This document shows positions 16,852 through 24,916 of a stretch of DNA of 64,000 bases, piece after piece. Position 1 is the first letter of the stretch. Every line of letters starts with the position of its first letter. The position numbers were made by a program, and so were the translations under genes. Below the pieces are notes generated by a model, which saw only the letters and a list, made by a program, of their open reading frames with translations, was not told the origin of the DNA and did no database searches. The DNA is from Anaerolineales bacterium (GTDB taxonomy: Bacteria; Chloroflexota; Anaerolineae; Anaerolineales; Villigracilaceae). The DNA lies in assembly GCA_014379595.1 (NCBI GenBank), contig JACMLM010000032.1, positions 34,700-98,699 of the forward strand, written 5' to 3'.

Positions 16852-19653
16852 TTATTCTAACAAATCTAAAAAACTTTTCACATTTTCTATCGTAGGATGT
16901 TCTAGCGGCAAGAATTTCTTGTACATCTGTAAAGCAAGTTCAAAATAATTTTTTGCCTTTTCATTATCACCCTCATCACGGTTAATAACACCAAGCCACC
17001 ACAAACTATGTGCAATTTCCGGGTGTTCTATTCCAAATTTTTTCTCTCTAATTTTTAGGGCGTGCTCGAAAGCCACACGAGCGCCGACCAAATCGCCTTG
17101 GTCTCTCATTACACCACCTAGGTTGTTAATGCGACGCGCGACCTTAGGGTCATCAGGACCAAAGGATGTTTCATCTATTTTCAATGCGCGCTCAAAAGCG
17201 GCACGTGCGCCATCCAATTCACCTTGTTCTACCATCACACTACCTAAGTTGCTGACGTCAATAGCAACTTTGGGGTTATCAGGACCAAAAGAGGCTTCAT
17301 CTATTTTCAAGGCGCGCTCGAAAGCGGCACGTGCGCCATCCAATTCACCCTGGTTTTTTATCACAGTGCCTAGGTTGTTGAGGCGAATCGCAATGTAGTG
17401 ATGGTCAGGACCGAAAACGGCTTTGTCTATTTCTAAAGCATGCTCGGCAACAGAACGTGCGACAGAATAATCAGCAATCACATTAAGAAAGAAGCCGTAA
17501 TTGCTCCATAACCAACCTGCTGATTCTACTTTTGCACTCTCACTATGTGCTGCAAGAAGGGGCATATGTGGTTTAATCGGCAAGAATTGAGAAGGTATAC
17601 CAGTGTTTAACGCAGCATCTGACAATCTGGCAAATGTGTTGACCAGTGTTTCAAGAATTTTGATGTTCTCGCGCGCTAAAACACTCGCGTACTCAGCCAG
17701 CAAGGGGTGGATTGTGGGCAGGTTGTTTTCGCTCTGGCGCAATAGTCCCAGGCCGTAAAGCAAAGTTAAAGCTTCATCGCATTGGTCGCTTGAAATTTCC
17801 AATGCCTTCTCAAATATTTCCAGCGGGATGGCAGTGTTCGGTGCTAGGTAGCCAGCTGATTGAAATATCTTTTGAGCTGTTTCATCCTTTAGCGCAAGCC
17901 ACGAAATGGCAAAGGTGCGTTGCAGATCAAGATCGTGTCCGGTGGATGCAGGCAGATCAATGCGCCAGCCTTTCATCGAAGCATGTCCAATAGCTTCTTT
18001 GCTTTGCTCAAGATAGGCAGACACATTCAGACGCGGATGATCGTTCAAGAAGCGGCTTGCCAATTCCAGCGCCAGAGGAAGATACCCAAGTTTTTCAACT
18101 AACGTATTTAGTTCATAATCCTTATCCTTACGCTTCTTCATTGATTCTTTTAAGAAGGCAAGGCTCTCTTCTTTGGAAAATAATTCAAGTGGGATGGAAG
18201 ATAAGCCAGTTGTGGCCGGCCAATCAGAATGCCGCGAAGTGACAAGCAGGCGAATGTTTGAATGTCGCAAGCGCGATAAGACATGATTTGCCTGCGGGAG
18301 ATCTTCAAAGTTATCAAGGATCAACAAACGAGGGCCTTGTGCTTTCCACGTAAGCTCGGTCATGGTTACTTGGGAAGGTTGGTTATCGGGCCAATTATCC
18401 AATCCCATTTTCCCCCCACATAAAGCAATTTCAGAATCCAGCGTTGTCGGGTCAGCGAGATTCAACCAGTGTACACCCTGAAAATATTTTCCATACCGAT
18501 AGGCAAATTCAACTGCGAGTTGAGTCTTGCCGAGTCCGCCCATGCCGGTAACTGCCTGTGTGATGACAGTCCCAGCTTGTGTGTGGTTTACAAGCGCATC
18601 GGCAAGTTTACGCAAATCATCTACACGCCCTGTGAAGAGGGGATTGGGAGAGAAAGGGAAATATGAACCGAGAGGTAAATCACCAACAGGAGGAATTTCA
18701 TTTGTATAACTTCGGGGAGGAGTTTTAGATGGGGAAATTGATGATTTATTGCTTGCTTGATTATTGTTTCCTGTAACTAAGTTTGAGTCAACAACATTAC
18801 CATGGATGGTTATGTTTACGCTTCCTGTATTAATAGGTGAAATATTTTTCTTTTCTGATTTACGAGGTTTTTTTTCGCTTATCTTTCTTGCTTTATCTGA
18901 ATTTGCTCCAAGTATTTTTACGGAAATAAGCCCCATGCTTTTTAGCCGAAAATCATTGTTTTCAAACAATTTCAACAATCGGTTTGCGGCGGCAAGACTT
19001 AATTCTAGTTCTAAAACAATGCTGCCTGGCGAAATGCGAAGAACACGAATCGAGTTCTTTTCTACATGTAATAAAGCCGACAATACACCAATAATATCTT
19101 CTTGTTTTTCTTTGTTGAATTCAGAAAATTCCCCATCTAAGATTAATTGAATATTTTCTGTTTGTTGCGATGGTTTTGGGGATAGAGATGATTTTTCTTC
19201 TAAAGGTTTATGATTTCCAAGTTCCTTTTTCATTTGTTGCGCACGCATATTTAGTGCTCTTACAAGTCTTTCATACCCGTCAGGTGCCGTATAGTCACCC
19301 CATTGAATATCCTGTAAATCAAACGGTGTTTTGCTTTTTTCTAAATTTAATGGGATCAGAAAAATTGTGCCTCGTGGCTTCTCGTCTTGAAAATCTTGGG
19401 CAAACTTGATTTCTTTTTGTATATAGCCCTCTTTTGCAACAGAAACTTTCGAGAGACAGACAATCACAGCATCGCTGGCGCGCATACCTCTTTTAATTTC
19501 CAAGTCCCAATCCATGCCGGGTAGCAATACTGCGCTATCTAGCCAAGGTTCAAAGCCCGAATCTGTTAAACGATCAAACAAGCCTTGAATGATCGGCTTG
19601 TTCTCACTGGCGTGACATAGAAATACTTTGAGTTTCCCTTTTGCTTTTGCCAT
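16852..19653 (-). CDS. TIR - NB-ARC - TPR protein (NLR-like STAND ATPase)
   Basis: A 933-residue protein from the ATG at 19653, which has GGAG six bases upstream; the frame begins four codons earlier without such a site. A TIR domain (7-136) has 'KVFLCHASENK' and 'LLPGMDWDLEI'. A small alpha/beta domain (~165-250) I cannot name follows, then a beta-motif 'ITIHGNVVDSNLVTGNNNQ' (~281-299). The NB-ARC/STAND ATPase has P-loop 'GMGGLGKTQ' (370-378), Walker B 'RLLILDNFEDL' and the GxP segment 'LGYLPLALELA'. The C-terminus holds about five 42-residue TPRs of kinesin-light-chain type. This is the layout of NLR-like immune receptors: TPRs sense, NB-ARC oligomerises and TIR is the effector. The residue after the TIR tryptophan is Asp50 rather than Glu. 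A function in anti-phage or stress-triggered NAD depletion is inferred. Confidence 0.9.
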   Translation of the reverse strand: MAKAKGKLKVFLCHASENKPIIQGLFDRLTDSGFEPWLDSAVLLPGMDWDLEIKRGMRASDAVIVCLSKVSVAKEGYIQKEIKFAQDFQDEKPRGTIFLIPLNLEKSKTPFDLQDIQWGDYTAPDGYERLVRALNMRAQQMKKELGNHKPLEEKSSLSPKPSQQTENIQLILDGEFSEFNKEKQEDIIGVLSALLHVEKNSIRVLRISPGSIVLELELSLAAANRLLKLFENNDFRLKSMGLISVKILGANSDKARKISEKKPRKSEKKNISPINTGSVNITIHGNVVDSNLVTGNNNQASNKSSISPSKTPPRSYTNEIPPVGDLPLGSYFPFSPNPLFTGRVDDLRKLADALVNHTQAGTVITQAVTGMGGLGKTQLAVEFAYRYGKYFQGVHWLNLADPTTLDSEIALCGGKMGLDNWPDNQPSQVTMTELTWKAQGPRLLILDNFEDLPQANHVLSRLRHSNIRLLVTSRHSDWPATTGLSSIPLELFSKEESLAFLKESMKKRKDKDYELNTLVEKLGYLPLALELASRFLNDHPRLNVSAYLEQSKEAIGHASMKGWRIDLPASTGHDLDLQRTFAISWLALKDETAQKIFQSAGYLAPNTAIPLEIFEKALEISSDQCDEALTLLYGLGLLRQSENNLPTIHPLLAEYASVLARENIKILETLVNTFARLSDAALNTGIPSQFLPIKPHMPLLAAHSESAKVESAGWLWSNYGFFLNVIADYSVARSVAEHALEIDKAVFGPDHHYIAIRLNNLGTVIKNQGELDGARAAFERALKIDEASFGPDNPKVAIDVSNLGSVMVEQGELDGARAAFERALKIDETSFGPDDPKVARRINNLGGVMRDQGDLVGARVAFEHALKIREKKFGIEHPEIAHSLWWLGVINRDEGDNEKAKNYFELALQMYKKFLPLEHPTIENVKSFLDLLE
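17148..17399 (-). repeat. Two near-identical 126-bp TPR-coding repeats
   Basis: Within the TIR-NB-ARC gene two adjacent 126-base units encode 42-residue TPRs sharing 'DGARAAFERALKIDE' and 'SFGPD'. They are close to identical in DNA over long runs, while the flanking TPR units differ. This points to recent unit duplication in the sensor region. Confidence 0.7.
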
Positions 19654-19675
19654 ACCCAACTCCATAAGAGCCCAT

Positions 19676-19708
19676 AAGTGACAGTCATCTTTAAGATGAC
19701 TGTCACTT
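19676..19708. repeat. Perfect hairpin ahead of the TIR-NB-ARC start
   Basis: Arms AAGTGACAGTCATCTT and AAGATGACTGTCACTT (16 bases each) flank a single base. The hairpin lies between the HAD gene stop (19723) and the ribosome-binding site of the TIR-NB-ARC gene. No T-run follows on either strand, so it is not a classical terminator. It may be an operator, an mRNA-stability hairpin or a small repeat. Confidence 0.6.
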
Positions 19709-19722
19709 GTTACATGCCTATT

Positions 19723-20508
19723 TTACTTCACCAACGCACTCAAACTATCCGTGATTATATTAGGTTGCGGATTCCATTCCTTTGACTGTTCCAATGTGCT
19801 TACTCCTGACAACACCAAAGCGGTCGGGCAGCCCACACTTTGGCCTGCGGCAATATCTGTTTCGAGTCTGTCGCCCACAACGAGTGTCTCTCCTTTTTTT
19901 GTACCAAGTCTTTCAAGCGAGAGTTCCATTAAATATGGAAAAGGCTTGCCGGCGATGATTGGTTCAATGCCTGTGGCTGTTGTAACAATGGAAACCCATG
20001 CGCCCGAGCCAGGGATTTCTCCGCGCGGAGTTGGGAATGTTTTATCTGTGTTCGTTGTATAAAATGGAATGCCAGCCCGCACAAGCAATGTGGCTTCAGC
20101 GATTTTTTCAAAGTTAATGCCGCGGTCAATGCCCATCACAACGGCTTGTGCCTCAGTAGCATTTTTAACGGAGAGAATCTCAAATCCTTTTTCTTCAAGC
20201 GCCACACGGATTCCATCTTCGCCGATCATGAAGATCTTTGTCCCACGCGGATATTTTTGAGCAAGGATGAAGGCAATGCCCATGGCAGAAGTCACCACTT
20301 GCCAGGGTTCAATATCCACACCGAGGCCGGCTAATTTTTGCTGATATTCTTCAGGCGTTTTGGTTCCGTTATTTGTGGCAAAGACAAATTTTAATCCGCG
20401 TTTGCGGATGCGCGCAAAAATTTCTGAGAGATTACCAATCGGAGCATCTGCTTTCCAGACGACTCCGTCCATGTCGAGGATGAGGGCTTTTATGTTTGAT
20501 GGGATCAT
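19723..20508 (-). CDS. HAD-superfamily phosphatase, IIA/NagD-like
   Basis: 261 residues with the HAD motif I 'LILDMDGVVWK' (nucleophile and acid/base Asp pair), motif II 'FVFATNNGTKTPEEY', and the C-terminal Lys and acidic motif 'IIAGKPFPYLMELSLE...GDRLETDIAAGQSVG'. The IIA-type cap domain lies between, as in NagD, AraL or 4-nitrophenylphosphatase relatives that dephosphorylate small sugar or nucleotide phosphates. The specific substrate cannot be read from the sequence. It lies 69 bases upstream of the TIR-NB-ARC start on the same strand; a link is possible but not shown. Confidence 0.88.
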   Translation of the reverse strand: MIPSNIKALILDMDGVVWKADAPIGNLSEIFARIRKRGLKFVFATNNGTKTPEEYQQKLAGLGVDIEPWQVVTSAMGIAFILAQKYPRGTKIFMIGEDGIRVALEEKGFEILSVKNATEAQAVVMGIDRGINFEKIAEATLLVRAGIPFYTTNTDKTFPTPRGEIPGSGAWVSIVTTATGIEPIIAGKPFPYLMELSLERLGTKKGETLVVGDRLETDIAAGQSVGCPTALVLSGVSTLEQSKEWNPQPNIITDSLSALVK

Positions 20509-20532
20509 TTATGTTCTCTTTTATCCATACCC

Positions 20533-20654
20533 GGTGGTCGAGTAATTCCGAGCCGCTTTTAGCGCGGAATGTATCGAGACCACCAAGTTCCTTGTAAATT
20601 TTACTTACGTGGTCTCGATACGCCCGCGAAGAACGCGCGGGCTACTCGACCACC
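20533..20654. repeat. Two inverted copies of the GGTGGTCGAGTA...TATCGAGACCACC repeat
   Basis: Copy 1 (20533-20584) starts GGTGGTCGAGTA and ends GTATCGAGACCACC, with an inner ATTCCG/CGGAAT stem. Copy 2 (20609-20654) is in the opposite orientation and has a CCGCGCGTTCTTCGCGGG hairpin core. The ends are conserved and the cores differ, as in REP/MITE-like elements. A third copy lies at 22342-22386. Confidence 0.8.
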
Positions 20655-20659
20655 AGAAT

Positions 20660-21499
20660 TTATTTAAATTTCTTCAAAAGATATTTCATCACAGGCTTAT
20701 CGATCCATTGCCCATTTGTATCTGCGCGTTCTTCAAAATTCTCGTTTCCAATAAATTCATAAAATGCACTTTGATAGGATCTGTTCTTTTTCAAATATCC
20801 CTGGCGTTTCAAGATCGCGGACATTTGCTCAAGAGACTTTCCCTTTAAGGCAAGCCGTTCATTATCAGAGCTTTTGCCGAAATACAATTCATGCATCTCG
20901 ATCAATTCACCGAGGCGCGGCACAGGGTTATCGTGATCGTCTACTCGATAATCGATCCAGCGGTCAACGAAGCCGCCGTAGCCGCCATTTGGTTTCACTA
21001 CATAGATTGCCGCAGATTGGCGTCCGCGTTTGTCACCGCCTGCACGGTCACCGGCTAAAAGCGCAGAATGTAAACGAGTTGGGAGGTCACCTTTGGCTGC
21101 AAGAAATTTCTTTTCCATTGCAGGGACAACTTTGGCATTGGCTAAAATATTTCCCTGAATCGCATATCCTTTGCCAGTTATTCCGCCTGCCCATGGAAAA
21201 CATCCACTGCCCGTAAATGTTGCGGCGTTGCCTTGTGCATCCACAAGCCCAGTCTGGCGAAGCTCCCGCTCTCCATCTTCCATGAGCAATTTTGCAAGCG
21301 TTTCATCGGCAGAGAGTCCACTGGCCATCATTTGCAATCCGCGTGGACCATAGGATGTATTTGCAAACGACTGGGTCGCTACTGCACCAGCATCCGCTTG
21401 TGCCCATGGGACAACTGCGCCAACCCCCGGGAATTTGGATGCAACAGCAATTCCCCAGCTTTTTTCTTTTAAGTCACATGCAACAATTGAAAAGGTCAT
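20660..21499 (-). CDS. DUF1028 family protein (Ntn-hydrolase-like fold)
   Basis: A 279-residue protein beginning 'MTFSIVACDLKEKSWGIAV' and containing 'GVGAVVPWAQADAGAVATQS', 'GPRGLQMM' and 'GYAIQGNILA', the standard pattern of DUF1028. Members have an Ntn-hydrolase-like fold and occur in bacteria and archaea near peptidase or amidase genes, but no reaction is established. The C-terminal ~60 residues ('GKSLEQMSAILKRQGYLKK') resemble a peptidoglycan-binding-like or helical extension seen in part of the family. AAGGA lies about 9 bases before the ATG. The stop of ClpP lies beyond a repeat downstream. Confidence 0.85.
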   Translation of the reverse strand: MTFSIVACDLKEKSWGIAVASKFPGVGAVVPWAQADAGAVATQSFANTSYGPRGLQMMASGLSADETLAKLLMEDGERELRQTGLVDAQGNAATFTGSGCFPWAGGITGKGYAIQGNILANAKVVPAMEKKFLAAKGDLPTRLHSALLAGDRAGGDKRGRQSAAIYVVKPNGGYGGFVDRWIDYRVDDHDNPVPRLGELIEMHELYFGKSSDNERLALKGKSLEQMSAILKRQGYLKKNRSYQSAFYEFIGNENFEERADTNGQWIDKPVMKYLLKKFK

Positions 21500-21523
21500 A
21501 TTTTGGTTTCCTTATATCCAAAC

Positions 21524-21614
21524 TTCATCCTGAGCGGAGTGACGAACGTTCTTTGAGGAACGAAGTCGAAGGACATTATAAACGCAAGACCTCGAAGATT
21601 TCTCCTCGAGGTCT
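21524..21614. repeat. CATCCTGAGCGGAGTGACG repeat plus a hairpin after clpP... upstream of DUF1028
   Basis: The stretch 21524-21576 has the form of the widespread repeat TTCATCCTGAGCGGAGTGAC ... GAAGTCGAAGGA. Next to it, AAGACCTCGA / TCGAGGTCT (21586-21614) forms a hairpin 30 bases after the clpP stop on the minus strand. The hairpin may end clpP transcription, though only a short T-run follows. The DUF1028 start at 21499 is downstream on the same strand. Confidence 0.55.
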
Positions 21615-21643
21615 GTACTGATCACTATAAACTGATTACTGTT

Positions 21644-22264
21644 TTACTTTACAGCTTTTACAAACTTCTCTGGTGACTCAATGATCTGATCTACCAAGCC
21701 ATAATCCACAGCTTGTTGTGCATCAAGATAGAAGTCGCGGTCAGCATCGCGCTCAATTACTTCAAGCGGTTGGGCGGTGTGTTTGGCAATGATGCCAGTC
21801 AGCAAAGTCTTCAAGCGCAAAATTTGTCTGGCTTGAATTTCAATATCAGTTGCCTGACCTTGCGCGCCGCCAAGAGGCTGGTGCATGTGGATCGTCGCAT
21901 GTGGCAGGGCGTAGCGTCTGCCTTTCGTGCCGGCAGTCAGCAAAACGGTCCCGAATGAAGCGGTAACGCCAATTGCCATTGTGCTGATCGGATTCGAAAT
22001 TGCCTGCATCGTGTCGTAGATCGCAAGTCCTGCATAGATCACGCCACCAGGTGAATTGATGTACATGCGAATTTCTTTTTCAGGATCTTCGTGATTCAGG
22101 AAAAGCAATTGCGCAACAATTACATTCGCAACCTGATCGTCAATTGGCGTGCCTAGAAAAATAATTCGCTCTTTGAGCAGGAGCGAGTAAATATCATAAG
22201 CGCGCTCGCCGCGGCCAGTATTTTCAACGACCATCGGTACTATATTCTTAAAGTCTGGAATCAT
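21644..22264 (-). CDS. clpP: ATP-dependent Clp protease proteolytic subunit
   Basis: A 206-residue serine protease of the tetradecameric Clp complex. The catalytic triad is Ser103 ('TASFGTVLL'), His128 ('[10 protein letters not shown]') and Asp173 ('[10 protein letters not shown]'). I chose the ATG at 22264, which has AAGGAG six bases before it and gives a start '[14 protein letters not shown]' typical of ClpP. The open frame continues ~40 codons upstream, but that part translates an intergenic repeat. tig lies just upstream on the same strand, the usual bacterial order tig-clpP. No clpX follows in this window. Confidence 0.96.
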   Translation of the reverse strand: MIPDFKNIVPMVVENTGRGERAYDIYSLLLKERIIFLGTPIDDQVANVIVAQLLFLNHEDPEKEIRMYINSPGGVIYAGLAIYDTMQAISNPISTMAIGVTASFGTVLLTAGTKGRRYALPHATIHMHQPLGGAQGQATDIEIQARQILRLKTLLTGIIAKHTAQPLEVIERDADRDFYLDAQQAVDYGLVDQIIESPEKFVKAVK

Positions 22265-22341
22265 ATTTGTCTCCTTTTTAGTTGGGACAATCATACACAA
22301 AATATGTTGGATTTTTATTAAAGTTTGATAGACATTTTCAT

Positions 22342-22386
22342 GGTGGTCGAGTAGAGCGAATGACTTTCTCGCTCGTATCGAGACCA
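22342..22386. repeat. Third copy of the GGTGGTCGAGTA repeat, between tig and clpP
   Basis: It starts GGTGGTCGAGTAG and ends CGTATCGAGACCA, with an inner AGCGA/TCGCT stem. It lies 27 bases after the tig stop and before the clpP ribosome-binding site. Same family as the two copies at 20533-20654. Confidence 0.75.
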
Positions 22387-22413
22387 AACCTGCCAGCCAT
22401 TAATCCACAAATC

Positions 22414-23826
22414 CTACTCTGCGGCTTTTTCCTGTTCACCTTCAACCTGGGCAGTTTCTTCCTTAACTTCAGCTTCTTCCTTAACTTCGGCTTCTTCAAC
22501 CGTCTCTTCCGCAGGTTTGTATTCGCCCATTGCAATAGACTTGAGGGTATTAAGCGCTTTGCGCGTCATTACGCGGCTGGCAGATTCCATGGCGATGGCT
22601 TCGCTCAATTGTTTCTGCCCTTTCTTTCCGCCGCGGATCTTGCCGAAATCCATGCCTTGTGCGGCAAGGCCATTGAGCGTGGTGTTGTATTCTGCATCAA
22701 GCGCTTCATTATCGAGCTGGAGCTTTTCCTTGCGCACAACCTCGTCCAGGATCAAGCTGCGTTCCAGGCGTTTCTTTGCAACAGGATTCACTTCTTCTTC
22801 TATGAATTTTTCGCGAGTTGTTTCGCGTACCTTGAAATAAGTTTCCAAGTCCATACTTTGTTGTGCGAGTCGATTAGACAGGTCTGAGAGCACATGTTCG
22901 CCTTCGTGCTCAAGCGTATGTTCATTATATTTAATGGTCGCGCCTTCTTTGATCTTTTCGATCAGATCCACAAAATATACGTCATCGTATGAATCTTGCG
23001 AACGTTTTTCTACATCTTTTTTCACTGCTTCGGTCAAAGCGTCCATTGTATCGCCGGCACCGGTCATTTTTGCAAATTCGTCATTGAGTTCTGGCAGGGT
23101 TACACCGCGTACTGTTTTAACAGTAGTTTCGATCTCAACATCTTTTCCTTTGAGTTCTTCCACTTCCCAATCTTCTGGGAACGTATGTTTGATGGTTTTG
23201 TTTTCACCAGTTTTTAAGCCAAGCAATTCTTTTGCGAATCCGCTGAAGGGCCACTCATTATCACGGTCTTCCTTGCGGATAAAGGTTGCGAAGCCTGTGC
23301 GGTTAAGCTCTGTCGTTTCAGACTTTACATCCACCAAGACATAATCTCCCTCTTCAATTGGGCGATCTACATTCTCCGTAGTGGCATACATTTGACGTAA
23401 TTCTTCAATGGCAGCATCGAAGTCTTTTTGTTCAGGAGATTTCCACTCATAGGGCATACGCACAGAATGATAATCACCGAGGTCAACATCCGGGGCGAGA
23501 GGCACACGGAAGGTGAGTTTGGGCGGCGCGAGATTATCTATGGATTCGAGGGAACCGGCTGCACCGGGATTCACATCCGCTTCTTTAAGAATGTTGCTGT
23601 ATTCCGCATCGATCAGTAAATCTATGGCTTGCTCGGTAATGGCGGCATCACCAAATGTGCGCACGACAACGTCATACGGCGCTTTGCCCGGGCGGAAACC
23701 CGGAACTTTACTGCGCGAAGAGATCTTCGTGGCTGCGCGGCGTTTGTAAGTATCCATTTTTTCCTGCTCAACATCAACAATAAGTTTTACAGAATGGTCT
23801 TCCTGATATTGCTTTTCGATATTCAA
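22414..23826 (-). CDS. tig: Trigger factor, ribosome-associated chaperone
   Basis: A 470-residue chaperone and peptidyl-prolyl isomerase. The N-terminal ribosome-binding domain contains 'ISSRSKVPGFRPGKAPYDVV', matching the family's GFRxGKxP signature. An FKBP-type domain follows (~160-250; 'WPFSGFAKELLGLKTGE'), then the helical substrate-binding C-terminal domain. The last ~30 residues are an acidic, repetitive tail ('EEAEVKEEAEVKEET'), a common lineage-specific extension. The upstream neighbour is tRNA-Leu on the same strand, and clpP follows. Confidence 0.96.
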   Translation of the reverse strand: MNIEKQYQEDHSVKLIVDVEQEKMDTYKRRAATKISSRSKVPGFRPGKAPYDVVVRTFGDAAITEQAIDLLIDAEYSNILKEADVNPGAAGSLESIDNLAPPKLTFRVPLAPDVDLGDYHSVRMPYEWKSPEQKDFDAAIEELRQMYATTENVDRPIEEGDYVLVDVKSETTELNRTGFATFIRKEDRDNEWPFSGFAKELLGLKTGENKTIKHTFPEDWEVEELKGKDVEIETTVKTVRGVTLPELNDEFAKMTGAGDTMDALTEAVKKDVEKRSQDSYDDVYFVDLIEKIKEGATIKYNEHTLEHEGEHVLSDLSNRLAQQSMDLETYFKVRETTREKFIEEEVNPVAKKRLERSLILDEVVRKEKLQLDNEALDAEYNTTLNGLAAQGMDFGKIRGGKKGQKQLSEAIAMESASRVMTRKALNTLKSIAMGEYKPAEETVEEAEVKEEAEVKEETAQVEGEQEKAAE

Positions 23827-23916
23827 AATTTTCCTCCAGACACTAAATCTAATAATTTAGAGCCTAATTTTTGGTATGTACTTTTTAGTAAACGCCAGTA
23901 GCAGATTGCATTCAAG

Positions 23917-23998
23917 TGAGGACGGTGGGAGTCGAACCCACACGCCTTGCGGCACATGATCCTAAGTCATGCTTGTCTGCCAATTCCAACACGTCCCC
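23917..23998 (-). tRNA. tRNA-Leu (anticodon UAG)
   Basis: A complete cloverleaf can be folded on the minus strand. The acceptor stem is GGGGACG / CGTCCTC, the discriminator is A, and the anticodon stem CATGA / TCATG encloses the loop CTTAGGA with anticodon TAG. A short variable arm (TGCCGCAAGGCG) and a TPsiC arm GTGGG-TTCGACT-CCCAC follow. It reads CUA/CUN leucine codons. CCA is not encoded. It is upstream of tig. Confidence 0.93.
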
Positions 23999-24170
23999 GG
24001 GGTACTTTGGTGCAATAAGCGTGCGAAATTATAATGCCTAAAGTGTAGATTTGTAAATTTTTTGAGCACTTCTAATTTTATGAATTGGAGCCCACTTTCA
24101 TTACAGAGTGCTCTGGATTTTTACAGTTATAATTGCGGACATTCATTATTAATTTTGGAGAAAGTTTGAC

Positions 24171-24638
24171 ATGCCTATTGCTGCTGGAATCCCCGCGCCT
24201 GATTTTGAGTTGTTAGATGATACGAATACCCTAAGAAAATTATCTGATTACCTTGGCAAAAATGTTATTCTATATTTTTATCCTGCCGATGATTCACCAG
24301 GCTGTACAAAGGAAGCCTGTAATTTTCGCGATGATTATTCTGCCTATGAAAAGGCGGGCGTGGTCATCCTTGGTGTAAGTCCAGATGATGTTGCATCACA
24401 TGTTAAGTTTAAGAAGAAATTTCAATTGCAATTTCCTTTGCTGGCCGATGAAGGTCATAAAGTTTGTGATGCATATGGGGTATGGGGACCAAAAAAATTC
24501 GTGGGCAAGGAATATGACGGGGTACTTCGTACTACATTTTTAATAGATGAAGATGGAAAGATCAAACAGGTGTATGAGAATGTGCGGCCTGCTGAGCATA
24601 GCGCGAAGCTGTTAGCTGATCTTGGTTTGGCCCAGTAA
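24171..24638 (+). CDS. bcp: Thioredoxin-dependent thiol peroxidase (BCP/PrxQ)
   Basis: A 155-residue peroxiredoxin of the BCP/PrxQ class that reduces hydrogen peroxide and organic hydroperoxides using thioredoxin. The peroxidatic Cys45 and resolving Cys50 lie in 'DSPGCTKEACNFRDDY', an arrangement typical of the atypical two-Cys alpha-helix type. The rest ('VVILGVSPDDVASHVKFK', 'TTFLIDEDGKI') matches the thioredoxin-like fold. GGAG lies ten bases before the ATG. A TATAAT at 24128-24133 could be the -10 element. It precedes the respiratory cluster, for which it may provide peroxide protection. Confidence 0.93.
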   Translation: MPIAAGIPAPDFELLDDTNTLRKLSDYLGKNVILYFYPADDSPGCTKEACNFRDDYSAYEKAGVVILGVSPDDVASHVKFKKKFQLQFPLLADEGHKVCDAYGVWGPKKFVGKEYDGVLRTTFLIDEDGKIKQVYENVRPAEHSAKLLADLGLAQ

Positions 24639-24916
24639 TTAACGTATCGTCATTCTGAAAGTTGGTTTTTTATTAAATGTTATATGCTTAGGGTGTGATT
24701 TTGTCAGTTGGTTAGAATCAGGTTTCAGTTACAGGCAGAGCGCTACACTAGAAAAAGGCTTACAAAGTCTATAAAAAATAGTGACAATTGGAAGAGAATT
24801 TGGTATATTAGTCAGGTTGTGAAAATAATGACAATTCATCCAGAATTTATCCAGTTTTTTATTATTAAACTTGGGGTGGTTTTTTCCCCGTTTGAAATTC
24901 CATCAGGAGAGAGCGT
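24639..24916. other. Intergenic region upstream of the cytochrome oxidase operon
   Basis: About 278 bases between bcp and ctaC, AT-rich towards ctaC. One weak open frame (24708-24932) has no ribosome-binding site or family resemblance and was not accepted. The promoter of the oxidase operon is expected here, but no near-consensus -35/-10 pair was recognised. Confidence 0.5.

Noticed and set aside
17148..17399. CRISPR-like array
   Set aside because: The regular 126-base period is explained by TPR codons within an open frame; there are no spacers or cas genes.
22265..22387. N-terminal extension of ClpP
   Set aside because: It translates a palindromic repeat and intergenic DNA; the ATG at 22264 has a strong Shine-Dalgarno and the usual ClpP start.
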